Shown here: positions 45,761-57,234 of the stretch, one piece after another | Layout: each line of letters opens with the position of its first letter | Numbering within the stretch: position 1 is the stretch's first letter | NCBI GenBank assembly: GCA_942159475.1 | Contig: OW804097.1 | Span: 54,084,986 to 54,148,985 of the forward strand | Length of the DNA stretch: 64,000 bases | From: Sthenelais limicola | Lineage: Eukaryota; Annelida; Polychaeta; Phyllodocida; Sigalionidae | Direction of reading: 5' to 3' | Program-made: the position numbers and the translations under genes | The notes under the pieces: generated by a model | Database searches by the model: none | What the model was told of the DNA's origin: nothing | What the model saw: the letters and a program-made list of their open reading frames with translations, nothing else

Positions 45761-46143
45761 ACACTAGGGGGCAGATTGAGTCAATAGTAACTAATACTAG
45801 AGTAAGGTATTTTATGTATGCTTCCTCATTGCGGTAGAATAAAAAGTAGGGGGCAGCACACGTACTGACGCTAGGGGGCACCACATGTTGCGGAATATTT
45901 ACCATAGAAACGTTAGAATAGGACCAAATTGACGAAACTTCACACACCAGAGGCAGCACATGTCACAGTGAGGACGAGCTAATAGTCCATATATTTGTAA
46001 GTGTCGGCCACCCCGATTAGTCGGCCGACTAAAAATTATCAATGGGAATTTTCTAACGAGGTAAATCTAAATCAACATTAGGGGGCAGCACAAGTAGCAG
46101 AGTAGCAACCTAGACCTGGACTAGACACTAGAGGCAGCACACG
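45761..46143. promoter_or_regulatory. Cluster of six CTCF-like motifs
   Basis: Six matches or near-matches to the CTCF core (CCASYAGRKGGCRS) lie in about 380 bp, all in the plus orientation: ACACTAGGGGGCAG (45761), AAGTAGGGGGCAGCAC (45844), ACGCTAGGGGGCACCAC (45868), ACACCAGAGGCAGCAC (45944), ACATTAGGGGGCAGCAC (46075) and ACACTAGAGGCAGCAC (46125). Several share a 3' extension CAGCACACGT, so they derive from one repeated unit at irregular spacing. Binding is inferred only from the motif. Confidence 0.5.
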
Positions 46144-46900
46144 TCCACACCATACAGGGCCCTGTTAGAGAAGGTACAACTTATGTCCTGACTTTTTTTA
46201 ATTAGCAGTTATACTGATTAGTCGGTAAACTAAATATCCGAAGCTAAGTGCTATCTTGAAATTTTTTACACGGCTGAAGTTGTCCTAAAATTGCGACATT
46301 GAACCCGATTTGGCGGAGAGGAAGTCGGTAAAATTACCGACATTTTGGGACAATCGGCCGACTAAAACTAGCGCCCCCCGACATGTTCGAAAGGTTGCCG
46401 CTAACCCAAAAAATGCACCGAAAAATCGTATCACTTTAAAAAACATCGGCCGACGTTGTACAAATATCGGCTGGTACGTCGCAAAATTTTCCGCTCATTT
46501 TTCCGATTTTTCAAATGTCGCTATGTTAATCCTATGGCGATTTCCGATATTGTCGGCGACAAAGCGGTCCTTTCAAACGGCTTTCGATAAAATACAGTAA
46601 TATATATTATATTTCATGCATTTATTTAATATTTATCTTTCATATATGTCATTGTTACATAGCCAACAAACAAACCAGAAAACGGACAATAATGAACACA
46701 CAAGTACCCTGACATAAACAACTATATATATGTGCCACATTCAACTCACCACTCTGACACCCATACTCGATCATCAGCACAGAGCGTTCTGGCCGCGCTA
46801 ATGGTTTAAATCAAAACAGCGGGTAGCAGGGGTAGCTAGGTGGTAAAATAGTAAGCAATGCAGCGCGTTCCGGCTGCGTAAACGTTTTAATACAAAAGAG
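46144..46900. other. No gene recognised; repeated TCGGCCGACTAAAA words
   Basis: TCGGCCGAC words recur at about 46021, 46352 and 46447 (with GTCGGTAAA variants). Two diverged copies of an AGCG(C/)GTTC(T/C)GGC(C/T)GCG...GTTTAA phrase lie at 46786 and 46862. The plus-strand frame at 46310-46600 has no family match. Confidence 0.4.
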
Positions 46901-46914
46901 CGTGCATGCTTTTT

Positions 46915-46942
46915 GTTTCTCTGCTATTTATAGCAGAGAAAC
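46915..46942. repeat. Perfect 12-bp-stem hairpin
   Basis: GTTTCTCTGCTA, loop TTTA, then TAGCAGAGAAAC. It is followed by AAGTG, not a T-run or an HDE, so it is not a recognised histone-type 3' end. Confidence 0.8.
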
Positions 46943-47099
46943 AAGTGTGTTACTATGAAATACGCCAATCACTGATAGTGGATCACATCTGATAATATTC
47001 TTTAGCTGTCTGTGAGGTGTTTAAGCATGCCTTAGCATGCCTTATCTAATCCTTTGAATCAGGTGTTATTTATCCAACTTCGTCGTTATAGTTACACTG

Positions 47100-47280
47100 A
47101 TTGACAGCTTTTCTATAGCCAAGGGAGCTCAGCCAAGGGAGCTGATTGGCTCTTAGCTGATTGGCTGTTAGTAAGTGTTAGTAACGCTATGGGTGTAGGT
47201 TTAGCTGTAGCCAAGGGGTGTAGGTTTAGCTGTAGACAAGGGAGCTGCAGCCAACGGAGCTGATTGGCTGTTAGTAAAAT
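47100..47280. repeat. Short tandem/inverted repetition of AGCCAAGGGAGCTGATTGGCT words
   Basis: AGCCAAGGGAGCT and GCTGATTGGCTGTTAGTAA occur twice or more each, and GGTGTAGGTTTAGCTGTAG twice, immediately outside the element at 47286-49349. Confidence 0.6.
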
Positions 47281-48109
47281 GGGGCTTCCACATACAAGGC
47301 AAACGACCGACAAAAGACGACCGACAAAAGGGGCACAGGGGGACCGACAGAGGTGACCGACAATGGCAGGGTACCGATTGTCGGTCCCTGGTATTTACAT
47401 GCACGACAAAAAGTGACTATTTTGGTCACGACAATTGGTCAGCACAAGAGATTAAATTGTTCTGCCAAGCTGGCTAACTTTTATAAGGATTTGATATTTT
47501 AAGATTGTAGTTTGGGGTACTTTTCCCATCATATGGACGAAAATATTTTGAAAATATTTTAATATTTAGCGTTTTTATGACCACATAAGAGAATTTCTAT
47601 AGTAAGTCTATGGGTGCGAGATTTTTTATTTTTCCTGAATTTTGATGAAAGTTTTAGGCCTACCTAAGTTAGTTATTATCTCAGGTACCATTGGTTGACA
47701 CATGTGAACATTTTGCAGTACATTAGTACATTTATTTTAAGTTTATTTTTATCATTTCACTTGATTTTTGATTAATTTCGGGCCATTTTGGCCATATTTT
47801 ACTGCCTATTTAGATATGTGGGTGTTTAATGGTGCTGAATATGCTTATGACCATTTTGGTGAATAGTTTGAAGTTAATTTGTACATTTGTTTTTATCATT
47901 TCTATTAATTTATGATTGATTATTGGTATTTTTAGTGATTATTTCGACTTAAAAAGTGGAAATATGTATGAATTTTTATTAGGAGCCTGTATACCCGAAT
48001 GCAGTAATGTACCTATATATAATTATATATAGAGCCACTAGTTGGCTGTGACGGCCGCTCTTTGTCTGAAAACGCTAAAAACGATGAGTTTCTGAAAAGG
48101 TAATATGGA

Positions 48110-48136
48110 GGGGGGGGGGGGGGGGGGGGCGGGGGG
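48110..48136 (+). repeat. Poly-G tract
   Basis: Twenty consecutive G, then C and six G. It is a potential G-quadruplex or assembly-sensitive homopolymer within the transposon. Confidence 0.9.
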
Positions 48137-49159
48137 TTGCGGTCTGGTAGGTATGAGAAGCAACATTTTTTTACTTATTATCCAAACCTAGCTTATTACT
48201 TATATACTATTATAATGTATTAACACTCTATCATACACTTCCTACCTTGTAGAGATCGATGTATATTAATGATATTTAATATAGTCTGAATTACATAATC
48301 TTTAAATATTCAACGAACGTCGTCGTCGATTGAAATGCTGACATATATAATATAATTAATCTCCCCCATCATACTAGAATAGTATACCATAATACCAACC
48401 GTTCCTAGTAAAAATAATATATTAAATTAAATAAACATTTTGTCGACGGCTACTATATATAGAGGTTCTAAGTTGAGTGATTACATGTACCAAATCTCAA
48501 CATCATGTATTAAATATATCTACTTATATATCTAATATAATTATTATTATCTACTTCGAAGCTCATCCTATAGAATATTTTAGCTACCTTACCAACGATT
48601 AGAAATAGAGGTACAATTAATGGCTCAATAATCACATGGTATTAGGACAGTCAAATAAATATGTCGGGGTATTTAATACAATTTAAATTGTGTAAAAAGC
48701 TTTAGTAGTTTTTGAGTAATGAGCATAAGTATTCAAATAGCTCATCCTATAGAGTATATTTTATAACTATTTTACCAACGATTGGAAGCAGAGGTACAAA
48801 TAATTGTGAAATAATCATATAAAACTATGAAAGTCGAATAGATATGTTGGGGTATTTAATACAATTAAAATTGTGTAAAAGGCTTAAATAGTTTTTGAGT
48901 AATGAGCATAAGAATTCGGACATAACCATGCACGAACCCAAATATAGAATGAAAATGGCAATAAATGGCAATAAATTGTATATAAATCAATTTTAGCCAT
49001 CAAAATAAATGTACAAAGAGTCTCTAAAGTTCGGACAAGTGAACAGAAATAAACAGAAGGCTAATCAAGATCTTAGGTGCCTTGAGTTTTGCCCCAAAAC
49101 GAGCCCCACCCCCCAAAAATAGGGTCCCGACAAAAATTTAGGGTCACGACAATCGGTCA

Positions 49160-49203
49160 CCCCTCCCGACAAGTTCTAAAATTTTAGAACTTGTCGGGAG
49201 GGG
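49160..49203. repeat. 44-bp perfect palindrome of the module family
   Basis: CCCCTCCCGACAAGTTCTAA and its exact inverse around a central AATT. It equals the palindrome at 62911-62956 and corresponds to 58567-58608, which has different stem bases but intact symmetry. Confidence 0.9.
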
Positions 49204-49359
49204 TCCACGACATGTCACCGACAAGCCACCGACAATCGTGAGGGGGTCACCGATTGTCGGTCACCCGGTATCCACATGCACGATTGTCGGTCACCTCTGG
49301 TGACCGATTGTCGGTGACCAGAATTTTGTCGGCTGCCTTGTATGTGGAACACGGGCTTA

Positions 49360-49790
49360 AGGCCTTCGCACCTACGGCTATGGCTTCCAGTCCAGTCCCA
49401 CACTACAGCTTACATCCCACGCACGGCATTCTCTACCGTGGTGCATATATATATGCACCCCTCACACAACGCTAATAGCGCTCTGCCAAGCAAACGTCAC
49501 AGGTAGCTACTTAATATTCATGAGCTAGCGGTACGCGCTGGGGACAGCCAAACAAACTCCACGTGGGCGCGCGTCCGTATGCTTACCCATTGCATCCAAC
49601 ACAAAACATACTCACACAAAACCTCCTTTTATACATAATCTTGTCAGAATTTTGCTTTGATTTTCACAGGTTGTCGAGAAAACATATTGAACTTTAATCA
49701 TATAGTTTTATAAAGAAATCTGCCGAGAATAATAGAGTATTTCATTGAAGAAAGATATAGGGAAATGGTGGACGTTGCATAGAGGGCATG
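49360..49790. other. No gene recognised
   Basis: The sequence between two transposons. Open frames extend from the transposon end and show no motif. Confidence 0.5.
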
Positions 49791-49798
49791 AATTAATT

Positions 49799-52700
49799 TA
49801 GTAGGGCAGCTTAAGGCCATATTTGAGATGGATGTGGACGTTTGTGACAAAAGCACCAAATTTTTACCATGTGTTGACAATGGCCCTAGCTTTCAATTTT
49901 TGGTAGGCACCACTTTCCCCCGATATATTATGGCGGCCATCTTGGATTTTTAAGATCGCCATCATGTAAAATCCTACATCTTCCAATATCTCAACTTCTA
50001 TACCACTTAGGATCACAATCTTGGTGTCTAAACATACATTTTCAGGGTCAAGGAACACGCCTATACCATTTAAAAAAAGATTAGATTGTATTTATTAACA
50101 CAAAAACAAATATATGACAAAATATCATCATCAGGCCCTATAGCGCCATCACTATAGTATACAACTGCAGAAAGGCATGTTGGAAATGCACTGAACTCTA
50201 CAATTGCAATTGTGAGAAATAAGGCAAATGCTGTTAGACCCAATGATGATATATTTTCATGTATTTTGTTTTTGTGTTGTGAAAAACAATGTAGTCCTTC
50301 TCTTAACTTGACACTATTGTTATGGTTGATATTTATATTTTGCTTACTAACAGTTATCAACAACACTATAATTCTTGCTACATGTACACTTTGCCCCACT
50401 TCCTTTTTGACTCTTGCAACTACACCTTACAAGTTCTCTGCAGGCCTTAGAAGTAACAGGTAATGTGGTCCACACAGGGACCAATTATTGCCTGACTTTG
50501 GTGATAGTCCAGCCCCAACCTTCTAGACTAGGTATGTGCTGTTTGCTTAATGGCCTACCATATTCCACTCTGGAATGAAACTCTCTTGGAGTGTTGCAAT
50601 AGTGCATCCTGGGTTGTTGGGAGGTTCTCCATTGTCTTCCCCTTTTGGCAAAACAACTGCTTTCTGGCCTCATCATCAATATGTTCAAGATCACTGGCCT
50701 TAATTGTCATATAGAATAATAGTGAAGCGTTCAAGCAACTAGAAATGTTAAGCACTGACCTCTGTGAAAGGATGGAGTGCCATGACTGTAAAGGCTTGTC
50801 TCACATCTTGGTAGCAAAGCCACACCTCCTATGATGACTTCTTGCCTCTTCCAAAGAATGAAGATGTGGTATCACATCCTCTGAAACTGTGGAAGACAGG
50901 GAGGGCAAGGGACTTCTCTCAACCCAAGCAGTCATAGATGGCATTGATATGATGATATGTAAAGTTCTTGCCTGCACCAAAGGCAATTCAAATGTTCACA
51001 TCTCTGCACAAGGTGATGAGGTAATGGATGTTGTCAATTAGGATCACCACTACATCTGTGTCAACAGTGTGCACCACACGGTTGGTACTGTCATTCAGAA
51101 GGGCATCCTATATAGCCTAGTGTCTGCTTCCTCATGATCACATAGTGTCATGGATCAATCAGTTCCTCGAAGAATAGATCTGTTAGAAGGTGTGATGATG
51201 ATTTCGCTGTCTTTGGGGCAATCCACAGTGGCAATCTTGTTGGACAGGAATGTAAACAATTCCTCTTTTTTGGTTGGGCCACCCAAAAAGTATGCTCACT
51301 TTCCTTGGATCTTATTTTAACCTGCAACTTTTCAACTTTCCTTGCTTTTCTCTGGTGGGTTCTTTTATGCTGATAGGGATGTATTTGTCCCATATTACAT
51401 CAACACATTTTGAGTTTTCTAGTTGTTTTATGATGTGTGGAACAAAGACCTGATAGTGTACTCTTCAAATTTAACAACATTGTTAGTGGGGAGCACCACA
51501 TCAGCTCAATCAAGAAACCTCACATCAATGAAAACTGGGGGATCATTCTGGGTGTCCTTAGTCAGAATGGTTAACAGATCCGATTTCTTTCCAAAGTGCA
51601 ATTTTCCACCATGAGATAGTGAAGGAAGGAGGGGATGATTCTCATGGCTGAAGAATGTAATCATGTCACTCATCCTGTGCTGCATCACAATGTACAAGTG
51701 GGAGAACAGCACCACACCATTATTGAGTAACAAGATTTTCCCTGCTCATTTTGATTTGGTTCTTGCATGATTTGAGAATGTCCAATAAGTTATAACTTCC
51801 TTGCAGCCTGCTCCTTAAAACTTATCTGTGTGGACAATCCCTCTTCATGATGATAACAGCAACCTGACTCTTTATCTTTAGGTAGGTATTCCTCTTCAAA
51901 CTCCTTCAGCAACCTTGCTTGTTCAGGCCCTGAGACTATTCATTTTCTGAAGGCTGAAGGATTCTCTGTCAGACCATTTGCACCCCCTATCATCGACCCG
52001 TTGACAACCTCATTATTTTGTTCATGGGCTTTTGTGGTGGTTTTGTGGATAACCCAGTGACTGTGCTCCGCAATCTCTTTGGGAATTGATGGGGAAAGAC
52101 TCTCCATATCTCGGATGTGTATTGGGATCCAACGCACATAATTGCATGGTCTAGAGCACAATACCATGAAGCCAATGCCTTCAGACTTTCAATATAAAAA
52201 TTCCCTTCTTGGTGAGATCTGATGCAGATGAGGCCTCAGAGTTCCATAGTGAAAACAGTATCCCAGTATTGGATTGTTGGACTCTTCTGTACCATTTTCC
52301 ACCTCCATGCCTCTTTGACTTCCTTGAGCATTGCAACAGCCAGAACAGTCACTTGGTGAGCATGCCTTGTTTGAGTGAGGTGTGAGGCTCTCAGAAAAGA
52401 GTCAGCAATGCCTGATGATGGAATGGATGCTTGTGTAAGTGCATTGGTCACCAAATGTTTTCCACATTGCCATCTTTATGTGCAGTCCACCTAACATTGC
52501 AATAATTTACCTTCTCCATGAGTTCCATTGTGTGAACTTGGCAAGAGCATAGAGTGATGCATCAAAGGTGACACATAGCGCCTGATGATGATATTTTGTC
52601 ATATATTTTGTTTTTGTTTTAATAAATACAATCTAATCCTTTTTTACATTGTATAGTTGTGTTCCTTGGCCCTTAAAATGTATGTTTAGATACAAAAGTT

Positions 52701-53237
52701 ATGATCATAAGTGGCTTAGAAGCTGAGATATTAGTTGATATAGGTTTTTGGATGATGGCGATCATGCAAATCCAAGATGGCCGCCAATGTAGTCCTTCTC
52801 TAAACTTGACTATTGTTATGGTTGATATTTATATTATGCTTACTAACAGTTTTGTACAACAATATAACTATCTAGCTATAGTTGTATACCATAGTCATGG
52901 CGATATAGGGCCTGATGATGATATTTTGTCATATATTTGTTTTTGTGTTAATAAATACAATCTAATCGTTTTTTAAATGGTATAGGCGTATTCCTTGACC
53001 CAGAAAATGTATGTTTAGACACCAAGATTGTGATCCTAAGTGGTATAGAAGCTCAGATATTGGTAGATGTAGGATTTTACATGATGGCGATCTTAAAAAT
53101 CCAAGATGGCCGCCATAATGTATCGGGAGAAAGTGGTGCCTACCAAAAATTGAAAGCTAGGGTCATTGTCAACACATGGTAAAAATTTGGTGCTTTTGTC
53201 ACGAACGTCCACATTAATTTGCTAAGCTGCCCTACTA
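49799..53237. mobile_element. 3.4-kb transposon with several-hundred-bp terminal inverted repeats
   Basis: The left terminus TAGTAGGGCAGCTTA (49799) is the exact inverse of the right one (ends 53237). From there inward about 330 bp are inverted copies, sharing GTGTTGACAATGGCCCTAGC, TATGGCGGCCATCTTGGATT, AGGATCACAATCTTGGTGTC and TTAGATTGTATTTATTAACA. On the right the inner half of this repeat occurs a second time in tandem (52570-52800). Part of it (AATGTAGTCCTTCTCT...GGTTGATATTTATATT) occurs in direct orientation near the left end (50290-50345), so the ends are rearranged. It encloses the pseudogene at 50485-52454. No clear target duplication was seen (AATT versus ATTA). No known transposase motif was seen. 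Confidence 0.8.
50485..52454 (-). pseudogene. Broken C-terminal half of the large uncharacterised protein family
   Basis: Minus-strand frames read in order. 52454-52236: SFLRASHLTQTRHAHQVTVL. 52175-51940: NYVRWIPIHIRDMESLSPSI, then KAHEQNNEVVNG and GGANGLTENPSAFRK. 51733-51506: FFSHENHPLLPSLSHGGKLH and FGKKSDLLTILTKDTQNDPP. 51393-51148: HKRTHQRKARK and related pieces, then CDHEEADTR. 50755-50485: EHIDDEARKQLFCQKGKTME, NLPTTQDALLQHSKR and GWGWT. I recall these words, in this order, from the same repetitive uncharacterised proteins of cnidarians, molluscs and echinoderms as the fragment at 2456-3453. Several stops and frame changes separate them. The gene fills the transposon at 49799-53237, so it is probably that element's own protein. 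Function is unknown. Confidence 0.7.
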
Positions 53238-53239
53238 AT

Positions 53240-53940
53240 TATATTTGTAATATCTTCATGTAGGTAATTGTTATATTGTGATTGGAATTTCCATACTTCC
53301 TACTCTGTCAACAGCTAGTTATCATCGTCCATAAATGAAAATTACCACTTTGTGAACATGAGCTTTGAGGACAACTTTGTTGTACTCTATCTCAACCCAT
53401 TACCGATATGAAAACATGGCCCGCTGAAATAAAACGCTGCCTGTTTAGGGAGAATTACATGGGCAAGGAAAATACATTATCAATTCATCCTACCCACAAA
53501 GATTACAAAATAACCACTGTTTTCACAAGGGTAAAAAATTGTAACTTAAGTTCGTAATTAAGTTAGGTAATGACAACGACCCAAATATAACACTAGTAAA
53601 GCCCAATACCGAAAGAAAAATCATTAATGAATAAACATACTTAAAATAACAAAATAGTGTTATGTTTTTTGTGCAATATTTGTACTACTACTTTGAAATG
53701 TTCGGATATAAGTTAAAATGTAAACTTTGTAGGTAAATATTTTGCATTTTCAGTCTAAACATGCCTAAAGTGCAATAACTATAAGTTGACATCAGGCACA
53801 AATGATTGTAGCTGAGAAAATCGTTTCCAGTGGAAACGCCAAGTATATGAATTAAGTTGACACTGATTACAAAGTTAAATATGTTAACAGTTGATCAAAT
53901 CGGTGCATAACTTTATAATTAGTTAACTTAGTACTTGTTA
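53240..53940. other. No gene recognised
   Basis: AT-rich. No exon, RNA or repeat border was seen. Confidence 0.5.
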
Positions 53941-53945
53941 GTCAT

Positions 53946-54010
53946 AGGGGTGGGGGGATAGCCCAGCGGCCAAGAGCGGTGCATGCAGTGGTAGACACTG
54001 CCTGCATTCT
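53946..54010 (+). mobile_element. Possible tRNA-derived SINE head
   Basis: TAGCCCAGCGGCCAAGAGCGG fits a polymerase-III A-box context (TRGCNNAGYNGG) as in tRNA-derived SINEs. A matching B box (GGTTCRANNCC) is not clear downstream, where LINE-like coding sequence soon begins. This is at best a fragment. Confidence 0.3.
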
Positions 54011-54059
54011 GGCCGCTGAGGTTTCCTATTTGGTCGCGCTATCCTGCTGGCCTTGTGTT

Positions 54060-54513
54060 TGCCGGGTAATTGACCAAGCGGATATCTTGCTTGACTCACA
54101 TAGTGCCACAAAACTCCATAGGCTTCAAATTCTTCAAAATCGTATCTTAAAATCTATTTATAGACTTCCTCCCAGAGCCAATGTCCATGACCTACATATT
54201 GAGAAATGACTACTACCTCTTAAGCACCGTAGGCGCTTACATCTACTTTCAGGCAGGTCACCGTAGGGCACAAAATCCAGATAACATTGATTCAAGATCC
54301 ATTAATACAAGAAACTTTGTTGAAGGTAGAAAGATATTAAAACAGACTATCCCAAAATCTGAACAAATCAGAAAATCTATATACAATCGAATTTCAACTA
54401 GCTGGAATAGACTACACATGGTGGCCCACAACACTATAGACCACCAAGCATTTAAAAACAACGCCATAGAGCCAAGAGCCATATATATCTGGAATGATGA
54501 ATATTTTATATAA
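54060..54513 (+). pseudogene. LINE polymerase C-terminal remnant
   Basis: The plus strand reads HSATKLHRLQILQNRILKSI followed by YRLPPRANVHDLHIE. This is the LxxLQxxQNRxLRxI..LP.R segment that follows the RT domain in Jockey/CR1/I-type LINEs. After a frame change near 54205 a second block runs to a stop at 54511-54513 (ISTSWNRLHMVAHNTIDHQA). The RT core is missing. This is a different family or subfamily from the copies at 6.5 kb and 14.7 kb. Confidence 0.7.
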
Positions 54514-54689
54514 ACTGATATGTATATATTATAAATCTTCAACACTATAACTATTTTGAACAAGGTTTATTTTAGATCTTGCAGCACATATTGGTGTTGA
54601 GTTGATATGTTCACAAATGTCTCTTGGAAGAATTGTTCAGGCAATGTTCATAATATGAATGGAACAGAAGGATCATACAACGATCCGCA

Positions 54690-55053
54690 AAACATCAATG
54701 TAATATAAATGCAAGGTTAGAACAATGGTTTGCAGTAGGGATAAGATATTCATAATATAAAATAGAGAAGATATAGTGAGTGGCTGTCTTAAAACATTTT
54801 TTTTTCTCTTTCAAGTCCGAAAGTCCTCCGATAGCTGATGACAGATCCCTAGCAGTGAAGGGACGCTGAGGTCCGCACGTCCCACGTCAGTTCATCCCTT
54901 GGTTCCTAGGCATTAAAGTCTCTATGGTTACCGCTGCATCAATCAATGTAATATAAATGCAATGTAATATAAATGCAAGGTTAGAACAATGGTTTGCAGT
55001 AGGGATAAGATATTCATAATATAAAATAGAGAAGATATAGTGGGTGGCTGTCT
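54690..55053 (+). repeat. Two direct copies of an approximately 100-bp repeat
   Basis: AATGTAATATAAATGCAAGG through GTTTGCAGTAGGGATAAGAT to GGGTGGCTGTCTT is present at 54697-54793 and 54957-55055 with about one difference. The spacing is about 260 bp. The pair lies immediately downstream of the tyrosine-recombinase frame, where DIRS/Ngaro-type elements carry split direct repeats. Confidence 0.8.
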
Positions 55054-55132
55054 TCTTGAATAGAAGTAAGGCTTGCGCCCAGTCCATATTTTAGGATTAT
55101 TTTAAGGATATTAATGGCGATGTGGAGAGGCG

Positions 55133-55269
55133 TCAGATCGAGGACAGCATGTCAGCCACCCTAGATTCGACGGATCGACGGTAGTCTGAGGGACAAGACA
55201 AGTAGCTGAGGACCGCCATACTTTGCCAGTCCCCCAGCATGCGAATGTCCTGCAATTGGACGCCACATA
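55133..55269 (-). pseudogene. C-terminal end of a tyrosine recombinase (catalytic Tyr segment)
   Basis: The minus strand reads GVQLQDIRMLGDWQSMAVLS followed by YL, then a tail to a stop at 55133-55135. The GDWxSxxxxxY pattern is the C-terminal catalytic box (with the nucleophilic tyrosine) of the tyrosine recombinases in DIRS, Ngaro and Crypton elements. It is separated from the rest of the enzyme by the palindromic MITE at 55270-56355. Confidence 0.8.
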
Positions 55270-56355
55270 GGCCATCAGCTGAGCCTCAGAATATGGCTAG
55301 AAAATGATTTTCGTTCCGGATTTTGGGCACTACTTTTTGACACCAGTTTCCAATTGCTAATACTATATATTATAATATCCCAAAAGTTCTCCATGATATT
55401 CGTGCCAGTTTTTGAGAAAATGAGCAATCAATCAGACAGTGCAAAGCCTATGGAGCTTATGGTCTGGCTTCATTTTTAATGGTAATTTTAATAGTCCATC
55501 ATTTTTTTGGTAAACGTTGAATTCTCGGTCCTACTAAATTTTTATGATTGATTCAAAATCTCCAGAATCTCCTGATTTCGAATCTGCCAATTTCCACTTT
55601 GTAATTTTTGAGGAATTTTAATTATTGACATTTGAATAAAAAAAGTTAAAAAATTAAATAATTAATCAATGAATAAATTATCTAATGGGTTTAGAATCAA
55701 GTGACTGATATGAATTGATAGGAAATGATGTCCCCTAAAACTGTTTTTATTTGACCTAATATGTCAGTGCATTATTTTCAGAGTTATTTGCAAAATACCT
55801 CACGATTAATGACCTTTGACCTTGACCTTTATGAGGCATTTTGCTAATAACTCTGAAAATAATGCACTGACATCTTAGGTCAAAAGAAAACAATTTTAGG
55901 GCACAGTATTCTCTATTGATTGATATCAGTCACTTCATTCTAAATATAGAAGATAATATTTTTTATTATTTATTTATTTAATTTTTTACATTTTATTCTC
56001 CAAACATGGAGAACTAAAATTCCTCAAAAGTTAGAAAGTTAAAAATGGCAGATTCAGAATCAGAAGATTCCGGAGATCTGGAATCAATAAAAAAATCATT
56101 GGTATGAACGAAGATTCAACATTCATCAAATAAATGATGTTCTATTAAAATGACCATTTAAATGAAGCCAGACCGTTGGCTCCATAGGCTTTGCACTGTC
56201 AGAAACAATGCCCAATTACTCAAAATCTGGCAGGAATTGCATGGAGAACTTTTGGGATATTATAATATAGGGTATTAGCAATAGGAATCTGCTACTAAAA
56301 AGTAGTGCCCAAAATCCGGAACGAAAATCACTCTTTTGGGGTACAGCTGATGGCC
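55270..56355. mobile_element. 1.09-kb palindromic MITE splitting the recombinase
   Basis: Both ends are GGCCATCAGCTG, flanked by TA (55268-55269 and 56356-56357). The two halves are inverted copies nearly to the middle (about 55812), sharing CGTTCCGGATTTTGGGCACT, TAATATCCCAAAAGTTCTCC, TGCAAAGCCTATGGAGC and TTCAGAGTTATTTGCAAAAT. The size and TA duplication fit a Tc1/mariner- or related IS630-type non-autonomous element. It carries no coding frame of its own. Confidence 0.88.
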
Positions 56356-56357
56356 TA

Positions 56358-57132
56358 ACAGGTATGGAGAAATGTCGCACTTCCCCGACAGAGGCTGTGC
56401 AGGCCCAAGTCTTTCTGTATGCCCGCTTTCTTGGCCCAGGATTTCAGAAGAGATAAGACATATTCCACAGCAATGCCCCCGGATGTAGAAATTAGGGGAG
56501 AGTGAGGAGGAGCATTGCAACGTTGAATTAGAATTTTCAGGACCGAAAATAAAGACAGGTCTGAATTACATTTTTTTACAAAGGCAGAATAGGGCCTAGC
56601 TCCTCCCTGATCCATTTTAGATTTGTATACAGACAAAGTCACCCTCGAAGGAAACATCTTGACAGCGAAGCAGGTGAGGATCATCACTTGATGGGAACAC
56701 ATGACCTTTCCTTAGAAGGGTCCTAAAACACAGAACCATACCGGTCCATGCGGCGAGTTTTTTATCACATTTTAAATTCACCTACTGAAATATATTGACC
56801 AGATCTTGAGGTAAGAGAGGGTCTTTAGGCTTGGATGAGTCTCCTAAGGCTCGTTTCAGGCCTCTGACGACCAAGGAGAGCCTGAAATCTTGACGCAGAT
56901 CACCCCTACCATTGAGCCTCGACAGATGGTTAATGGCAGATAGCATGTTGTTTATGGTCGAAAAGGATAATTTCTGCACAGAGGCCAGGAAGGCCAGAAA
57001 ACGACCCACCGTTGATATATTCACAGGGACCGATGTCAGGCCTCTTGAAGCACAAAAATGGAAATACTTGTTCCATTGACTATGTCTGGTCCTCCTGGTC
57101 GGGGATGCTAGACGAGAGACTTCTTTATCCAA
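56358..57132 (-). pseudogene. Tyrosine recombinase (phage-integrase fold), N-terminal and catalytic core
   Basis: Two minus-strand frames. 57132-56782 is the helical core-binding domain (SPTRRTRHSQWNKYFHFCAS, then VGRFLAFLAS...FSTINNMLSAINHL, and LVVRGLKRALG). 56702-56355 is the catalytic domain ending in GLHSLCRGSATFLH, the HxxR box with one invariant Arg (the usual form is HSLRRGxATxL). A frame change lies between them near 56710-56780. The catalytic Tyr segment continues at 55269-55133 across the MITE. Such enzymes mobilise DIRS/Ngaro retroelements and Crypton DNA transposons. No RT/RNase H is seen nearby, which favours a Crypton-like or deleted element. It is broken and cannot be functional. 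Confidence 0.82.
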
Positions 57133-57234
57133 TGAGCCTACAAGGAGGATAGAAGAGAAGGAACCAGAGTAAACACATGTCGATGGCTGCAGGTATATAT
57201 AAACCTTAGTAGATCATTTATATGGGTACACAGG

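Larger units (their letters stand above)
47286..49349. mobile_element. TIR transposon (about 2.06 kb) of the GACAATCGGT-module family
   Basis: The left end TTCCACATACAAGGC (47286-47300) is the inverse of the right end (49335-49349). The same terminus starts the element at 62767. Next to the ends are arrays of ACCGACAA-type modules: 47300-47400 (GACCGACAAAAG, GGTGACCGACAATGG, ACCGATTGTCGGTCC) and 49100-49330. The latter includes a 44-bp palindrome at 49160-49203 and CGATTGTCGGTCACC several times. The interior is AT-rich and contains a G20 run at 48110 and a stretch near-identical to the relics at 1.9-2.1 kb and 58.7-58.9 kb. A direct repeat (AGTTTTTGAGTAATGAGCATAA, about 48707 and 48889) lies inside. 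No transposase is recognisable. Confidence 0.8.

Noticed and set aside
49254..49475. Plus frame across the right end of the 47-kb transposon
   Set aside because: It crosses the transposon border and translates palindromic modules. No protein evidence.
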